Below are positions 60,581 through 64,000 of a DNA stretch of 64,000 bases, in pieces. The notes under the pieces were generated by a model that was given only the letters and a program-made list of their open reading frames with translations, was not told the DNA's origin and made no database searches. Positions within the stretch are counted from its first letter, which is position 1, and every line of letters starts with the position of its first letter. The stretch spans positions 2,728,001 to 2,792,000 of the forward strand of contig NZ_JADLQN010000001.1 of the NCBI RefSeq assembly GCF_015477835.1, read 5' to 3'. The stretch comes from Nocardia higoensis. GTDB taxonomy: Bacteria > Actinomycetota > Actinomycetes > Mycobacteriales > Mycobacteriaceae. Both the position numbers and the translations under genes were made by a program.

Positions 60581-61360
60581 TCACACGCCGAAACGGCGGT
60601 GTCTGGCGGCGTAGTCGCGCAGCGCGCGCAGGAAGTCGACCTTGCGGAACTCCGGCCAGTAGACCTCGGTGAACCAGATCTCGGAGTATGCGCTCTGCCA
60701 CAGCAGGAAGCCCGACAGGCGTTGCTCGCCCGAGGTGCGGATGACCAGGTCGGGATCGGGCTGGCCAGAGGTGTAGAGATGCTGGCCGATGGCGTTGACG
60801 GTGATCGACTGCACCAGATCCTCGCCGGTCTCCCCCGCTGCGATCTCCTGGCGGACCAGCGAGCGCACCGCGTCGGCGATCTCCTGACGGCCGCCGTAGC
60901 CGACGGCGACGTTCACGTGCACGCCCCGGCGGCCTTCGGTCTGCTCGGCGGCGGTGCGGATGCGTTTGGCGATCAGTTCCGGGAAGCCGACGAGCGAGCC
61001 GACGATGCGCACGCTCCAATCGCGCTCCGGCGCGGACAATTCCTCGACCACATCGGTGATGACCTCGAACAGGGTCTCGAGTTCTTCGGGATCGCGCTGA
61101 AGGTTCTCGGTGGAGAGCAGGTAGACGGTGACCATCTCGATGCCGGACTGCGAGCACCATTCGACCAGCTCGGCGATTTTCAGCGCGCCGACCCGGTGGC
61201 CGTGACTGACGTCGGTGAATCCGTTCTCGCGGGCCCAGCGTCTATTGCCGTCGCACATCACCGCGACATGTCGAGGATGTTGTTTTCCGGCCAGCTGCTT
61301 GGACAATCTGGCCTCGTAGATGCGATACGGAAGGCCACGCACCCGGTTCCGAAACTCCAC
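60581..61360 (-). CDS. uppS: Short-chain cis-prenyltransferase (Z-isoprenyl diphosphate synthase, Rv1086-like)
   Basis: A 259-residue cis-prenyltransferase. HVAVMCDGNRRWARENGFTDVSHGHRVGALKIAELVEWCSQSGI holds the catalytic Asp and P-loop; VNVAVGYGGRQEIADAVR and DLVIRTSGEQRLSGFLLWQSAYSEIWFTEVYWPEFRKVDFLRALRDYAARHRRFG complete the fold. Linkage to hemolysin III and coaA matches Rv1086, which makes the C15 omega,E,Z-farnesyl diphosphate used for decaprenyl phosphate; the long-chain enzyme is elsewhere there. Chain length here is inferred from linkage. GTG 61360 is preferred; TTG 61369 is the alternative. Confidence 0.92.
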   Translation of the reverse strand: MEFRNRVRGLPYRIYEARLSKQLAGKQHPRHVAVMCDGNRRWARENGFTDVSHGHRVGALKIAELVEWCSQSGIEMVTVYLLSTENLQRDPEELETLFEVITDVVEELSAPERDWSVRIVGSLVGFPELIAKRIRTAAEQTEGRRGVHVNVAVGYGGRQEIADAVRSLVRQEIAAGETGEDLVQSITVNAIGQHLYTSGQPDPDLVIRTSGEQRLSGFLLWQSAYSEIWFTEVYWPEFRKVDFLRALRDYAARHRRFGV

Positions 61361-61438
61361 GGCGACCAACAGTACGCCTCATCGCCGGGATCTCCGCAGC
61401 GGCCGCGATCACAGTGCCGAACGGTGGTGTCCGCGGTA

Positions 61439-61458
61439 AACCTACGCTACCGTAAGTT
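61439..61458. promoter_or_regulatory. Near-palindromic operator-like site between uppS and hlyIII
   Basis: AACCTACG-CTAC-CGTAAGTT: 7 of 8 arm positions pair. It is bracketed by a wider repeat GTAAACC (61436-61442) and GGTTTAC (61466-61472). The style (TACG-N4-CGTA) is that of TetR regulators of fatty-acid genes. It is between the divergent promoters. Confidence 0.5.
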
Positions 61459-61485
61459 ACTCATCGGTTTACAGGAGGTACGTCC

Positions 61486-62211
61486 GTGTCCGACGCAACC
61501 GAGCTATCCCGGGCAACCGATACCACCGACTCGGCGCTGTTGGCCGCTTCTCCCGCCGAGGCCGTCGACGCGCTGGCCAAGCCGAGCATGCGCGGCTGGA
61601 TCCACACCTGGGCACTGGCCGTCTCCGCCGTCGCGGTCGCGATCCTGGTCTACGTCGCGGCGGGCATCTCGGCCTCGGCAGGCTGGTCGACGCTGGTCTA
61701 CGGCGTCTCGGTCTGCCTGCTGTTCGGCATCAGCGCCATCTATCACCGGATCACCTGGAAGACGCAGCGCACCCGCATCAGGATGAAACGTGCCGACCAC
61801 TCGATGATCTTCCTGTTCATCGCGGGCAGCTACACCCCGTTCGCCGTGCTCGGACTGCCGGAGACCACCGGTCGGATCTTGCTGACGGTGGTCTGGGCGG
61901 GGGCACTGGCCGGGGTGGCGCTGAAACTGCTGTGGCCGACCGCGCCCGCGTGGGTGGGAGTGCCGTTGTATCTGGTGCTGGGCTGGGCGATCGTGCCGGT
62001 GGCCGGAACGCTGCTCGACGCGATCGGCTGGACGCCGCTGATCCTGCTCGCGCTCGGCGGTGTGATGTACAGCGTGGGCGCGATCCTCTACGCCACCAAG
62101 TGGCCGAATCCGTGGCCGCTGGTGTTCGGCCATCACGAGTTCTTCCACGCCGCGACGGTGCTGGCGGCGCTGTGCCACTACATCGCGATCTGGATGGTCG
62201 TGCTGCGCTGA
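61486..62211 (+). CDS. Hemolysin-III/YqfA (PAQR-like) membrane protein
   Basis: A 241-residue, seven-helix protein of the hemolysin III family: GISAIYHRITWKTQRTRIRMKRADHSMIFLFIAGSYTPFAVLGLPETTG contains the conserved H, D-H and S; PWPLVFGHHEFFHAATVLAALCHYIAIWMVVL has the closing H-x3-H zinc ligands. PAQR-like hydrolases act on membrane lipids such as ceramides; bacterial members affect membrane fluidity. Starts with GTG after AGGAGG. Rv1085c is at this place. Confidence 0.93.
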   Translation: MSDATELSRATDTTDSALLAASPAEAVDALAKPSMRGWIHTWALAVSAVAVAILVYVAAGISASAGWSTLVYGVSVCLLFGISAIYHRITWKTQRTRIRMKRADHSMIFLFIAGSYTPFAVLGLPETTGRILLTVVWAGALAGVALKLLWPTAPAWVGVPLYLVLGWAIVPVAGTLLDAIGWTPLILLALGGVMYSVGAILYATKWPNPWPLVFGHHEFFHAATVLAALCHYIAIWMVVLR

Positions 62212-62257
62212 GCAATGCGCACGACCACACCGACAGAGGCCACTATGCTGACTTTTC

Positions 62258-62329
62258 GTGTCCTCCCCGTGCCGCACGTCACCACGTGATCGCAGGCGCA
62301 TGCCCGGAGCGGGTGTGCGCTGGTCGTGA
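62258..62329 (+). CDS. 23-codon upstream ORF coupled to the adenylate cyclase
   Basis: GTG at 62258 lies 8 bp behind a consensus -10 TATGCT (62244-62249). The frame encodes MSSPCRTSPRDRRRMPGAGV then RWS and stops at 62327-62329, where its TGA overlaps the cyclase GTG start as GTGA. The cyclase itself has no ribosome-binding site at its start, so translation may depend on this ORF. No comparison was possible, so the reading is provisional. Confidence 0.5.
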   Translation: MSSPCRTSPRDRRRMPGAGVRWS

Positions 62330-63933
62330 TCGCCGAGCTCATCGCGTGGACGCTGCGGGCGCGTTGGGGGCTGGCCGCTGTGGTCATCACCGCGAACCTG
62401 GCCGGCGTCGCGGTCATTCTCACCCAGTTGTGGCTCAGCGGTTTCCTGGGCCGGATCGGCCCGGACTGGCCGCACACGCTGGCGCTGATCTCGATCTATC
62501 CGGTAATCGGCCTGCTGACCGGTGTCGTCCTGGCCTACCGTGATCGCACGATCCACCTGGGCTGGATAGACCAGAAGCGAAGACCGACACCCGATCAGGC
62601 GCACCAGCTGCTACGGCTGCCGATCGTCGTCTCCGCTCGCGCGCTCGGGCTGTGGATTCCCGGCGTGATCATCTCGGTGTCGCTGTTCGCGAAGTTCACC
62701 CCGGAGAACGATCCCGCGGTGACGACTGCGCTGATCACCATCGGCGCCTTCGAGTCGGCGGCGCTGACCTTCCTCATCGTCGACCGGATGACCCGCCCGG
62801 CCATGCCGGTGGTGGCGCAGGTACTCGGCGAGACCATGCACTGGAGTTCCTCGGTGCTGTCCCGGGTGGTCGTCACCTGGGCGGTGTCCGGCGCGTTGCC
62901 GTTGCTCATGCTGATCGTCGTGCTGGCCGACCCGGCCGCGGGCGCATCCGACCGCATCCGCACCGCCGTCTACCTGTCCGCCGTCGGCATCGCCGTCGGC
63001 GCGCTGGCCACCGCGTTCCTGGCCCGCTCCGTCGCCACACCGATGCGCACACTGCGCTTGGCACTGGAGCGGATCAGCGACGGGCAGACCGATGTGCGCG
63101 TCCCGATCGGCAGCGCCAGCGAGATCGGTCGGCTGGAGAACTCGGTCAACGCGCTGGCCGCCAACCTGCGCGAGCGCGACCGGATGCGGGCGGTGTTCGG
63201 CCGTCACGTCGGCGACGAGGTGGCCGAACGCGCGCTGGCGGGCGGTGCGAAGCTGACCGGCGACGTGCGGGTGGTGTCGGCGCTGTTCGTCGACGTCACC
63301 GGCTCGGTGACCCTGTCGACGCAGCTGGCGCCGGAGGAGTTCGTGGCCAAGCTCAACCGGCTGCTCGCGATCGTGGTCGCGGCGACCGAGGACAACAACG
63401 GCTTGGTCAACAAGTTCGAAGGTGATGCGGCACTGTGCGTGTTCGGCGCGCCGGTCGCCCTGGGCGACGACGCGACCCCCGCGCTGCGCGCCGCCCGGCG
63501 CATTCGCGACGAAGTGCGGGCCCTCGGCGAATTCGACATCGGCATAGGGGTGGCGCGCGGCCAGGTGTTCGCCGGTGACGTCGGCACCGCCAGCCGCCTC
63601 GAGTACACCGTCATCGGTGACGCGGTGAACGAGGCCGCCCGGTTGACCGGCGAGGCCAAGCACGCTCCCCGGCGAATCCTGGTCAGCGGCTCGCTCATCG
63701 AAGCCGCCGCGCCGCACGAACGGGTGAAGTGGACCGTCCACGAGCCCATCCTGCTGCGCGGCATGAGCGAGCCGACCGCCACCTGGACCGACGTCGACGT
63801 CACCGCGATCGCCGACGCGCCCTCCGAAGAGACGATCGCCCCCTCCGCGGAAGCGCTCGACGCCGCAGGAGAGCCGTCGAGCAGCGCCATCACCGAAATC
63901 CGTTCCGCCACAACCGACGACGAGCATTCCTAG
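62326..63933 (+). CDS. Membrane HAMP-linked class III adenylate cyclase
   Basis: A 535-residue cyclase. Six hydrophobic segments (about 12-33, 46-68, 95-120, 128-150, 178-200, 210-235), a HAMP linker (ATPMRTLRLALERISDGQTDVRVPIGSASEIGRLENSVNALAANLRERDRMR) and the catalytic domain: VVSALFVDVTGSVTLST (metal Asp), VNKFEGDAALCVFGAPVAL (second metal Asp), GIGVARGQVFAGDVGTASRLEYTVIGDAVNEAARLTGEAKHAP (purine and Arg/Asn residues). Makes cyclic AMP at the membrane. Same design as Rv1318c-Rv1320c/Rv3645 of M. tuberculosis. GTG start coupled to the upstream ORF. Confidence 0.95.
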   Translation: MIAELIAWTLRARWGLAAVVITANLAGVAVILTQLWLSGFLGRIGPDWPHTLALISIYPVIGLLTGVVLAYRDRTIHLGWIDQKRRPTPDQAHQLLRLPIVVSARALGLWIPGVIISVSLFAKFTPENDPAVTTALITIGAFESAALTFLIVDRMTRPAMPVVAQVLGETMHWSSSVLSRVVVTWAVSGALPLLMLIVVLADPAAGASDRIRTAVYLSAVGIAVGALATAFLARSVATPMRTLRLALERISDGQTDVRVPIGSASEIGRLENSVNALAANLRERDRMRAVFGRHVGDEVAERALAGGAKLTGDVRVVSALFVDVTGSVTLSTQLAPEEFVAKLNRLLAIVVAATEDNNGLVNKFEGDAALCVFGAPVALGDDATPALRAARRIRDEVRALGEFDIGIGVARGQVFAGDVGTASRLEYTVIGDAVNEAARLTGEAKHAPRRILVSGSLIEAAAPHERVKWTVHEPILLRGMSEPTATWTDVDVTAIADAPSEETIAPSAEALDAAGEPSSSAITEIRSATTDDEHS

Positions 63934-64000
63934 ACGTCGCGGCGACGCGATCGACGCGTCGGCGCCGGGTTCGGCGACCCGCGTCCGGATCGGGTAACCG

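Overview
The window is high-GC actinobacterial chromosome, most likely Nocardia or a close relative within the mycolic-acid-containing Mycobacteriales. The evidence is content and order: mycothiol synthesis (mshB), phosphatidylinositol-mannoside genes (pimE, lpqW), an EspG-type ESX chaperone, and two blocks whose gene order resembles, as I recall it (not searched), Mycobacterium tuberculosis Rv1157c-Rv1171 (here 1.1-9.3 kb) and Rv1085c-Rv1112 (here 29.6-62.2 kb, reversed). I see no rRNA, tRNA, CRISPR array, intact insertion sequence or prophage.

Layout. 0-9.3 kb: PH-domain membrane protein, then leftward typA-lpqW-mshB-membrane protein. A small cysteine-rich protein runs rightward from a promoter covered by an iron-box-like palindrome, followed by a pterin dehydratase, pimE on the opposite strand and a secreted protein. 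9.3-15.7 kb: mostly exported proteins (a strict every-third-serine protein, a Tat-exported DUF1906 protein, an internally duplicated protein, a CHAP hydrolase, a beta-propeller/DUF305 pair) and a TetR regulator. 15.7-18.7 kb: a leftward five-gene cluster with four Roadblock/LC7-type proteins around a DUF4388-like winged-helix protein, without a GTPase or kinase. 18.6-19.7 kb: about 1 kb without convincing genes. 19.7-26.2 kb: TetR/P450 pair around a perfect 29-bp palindrome, Uma2 nuclease, AmpG-like transporter, cholesterol-oxidase-like flavoprotein and a coupled partner that seems to use a CTG start. 26.2-29.7 kb: cold-shock protein, coiled-coil protein, a decayed Scr1/DUF5753 regulator, ComB-like phosphatase, DUF4870 protein and a vapB-vapC deletion fusion between two copies of the last 18 bp of ychF. 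29.7-37 kb: ychF, AraC, VOC protein, cstA-ybdD, alkA-ogt alkylation repair. 37-64 kb: sbcDC, DUF6542 protein, ispH, xseAB, DUF4245 protein, glpX, fumarase, a PPE-like/EspG pair, phoH2, an acyl-ACP desaturase, glyA, a DUF885 protein, coaA, a short-chain cis-prenyltransferase, hemolysin-III protein and a HAMP-adenylate cyclase.

Working together. The themes are cell-envelope biogenesis (PimE, LpqW, DesA2-like, prenyltransferase, AmpG-like transporter), redox and central carbon metabolism (MshB, GlpX, fumarase, GlyA, CoaA, CstA), DNA repair (AlkA/Ogt, SbcCD, XseAB) and RNA/ribosome control (TypA, YchF, PhoH2). Two expression habits recur. Many start codons lie 6-7 bp after a TANNNT -10 element, the signature of leaderless transcripts. 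Many gene pairs share four-base stop/start overlaps (GTGA, ATGA and one CTGA).

Best leads: the Roadblock/DUF4388-like cluster; the (Ser-x-x)25 protein; the iron box on the cysteine-rich protein; the vapBC fusion flanked by duplicated ychF ends; the orphan PPE-like/EspG pair with its C-terminal repeats; and the 23-codon upstream ORF coupled to the cyclase.
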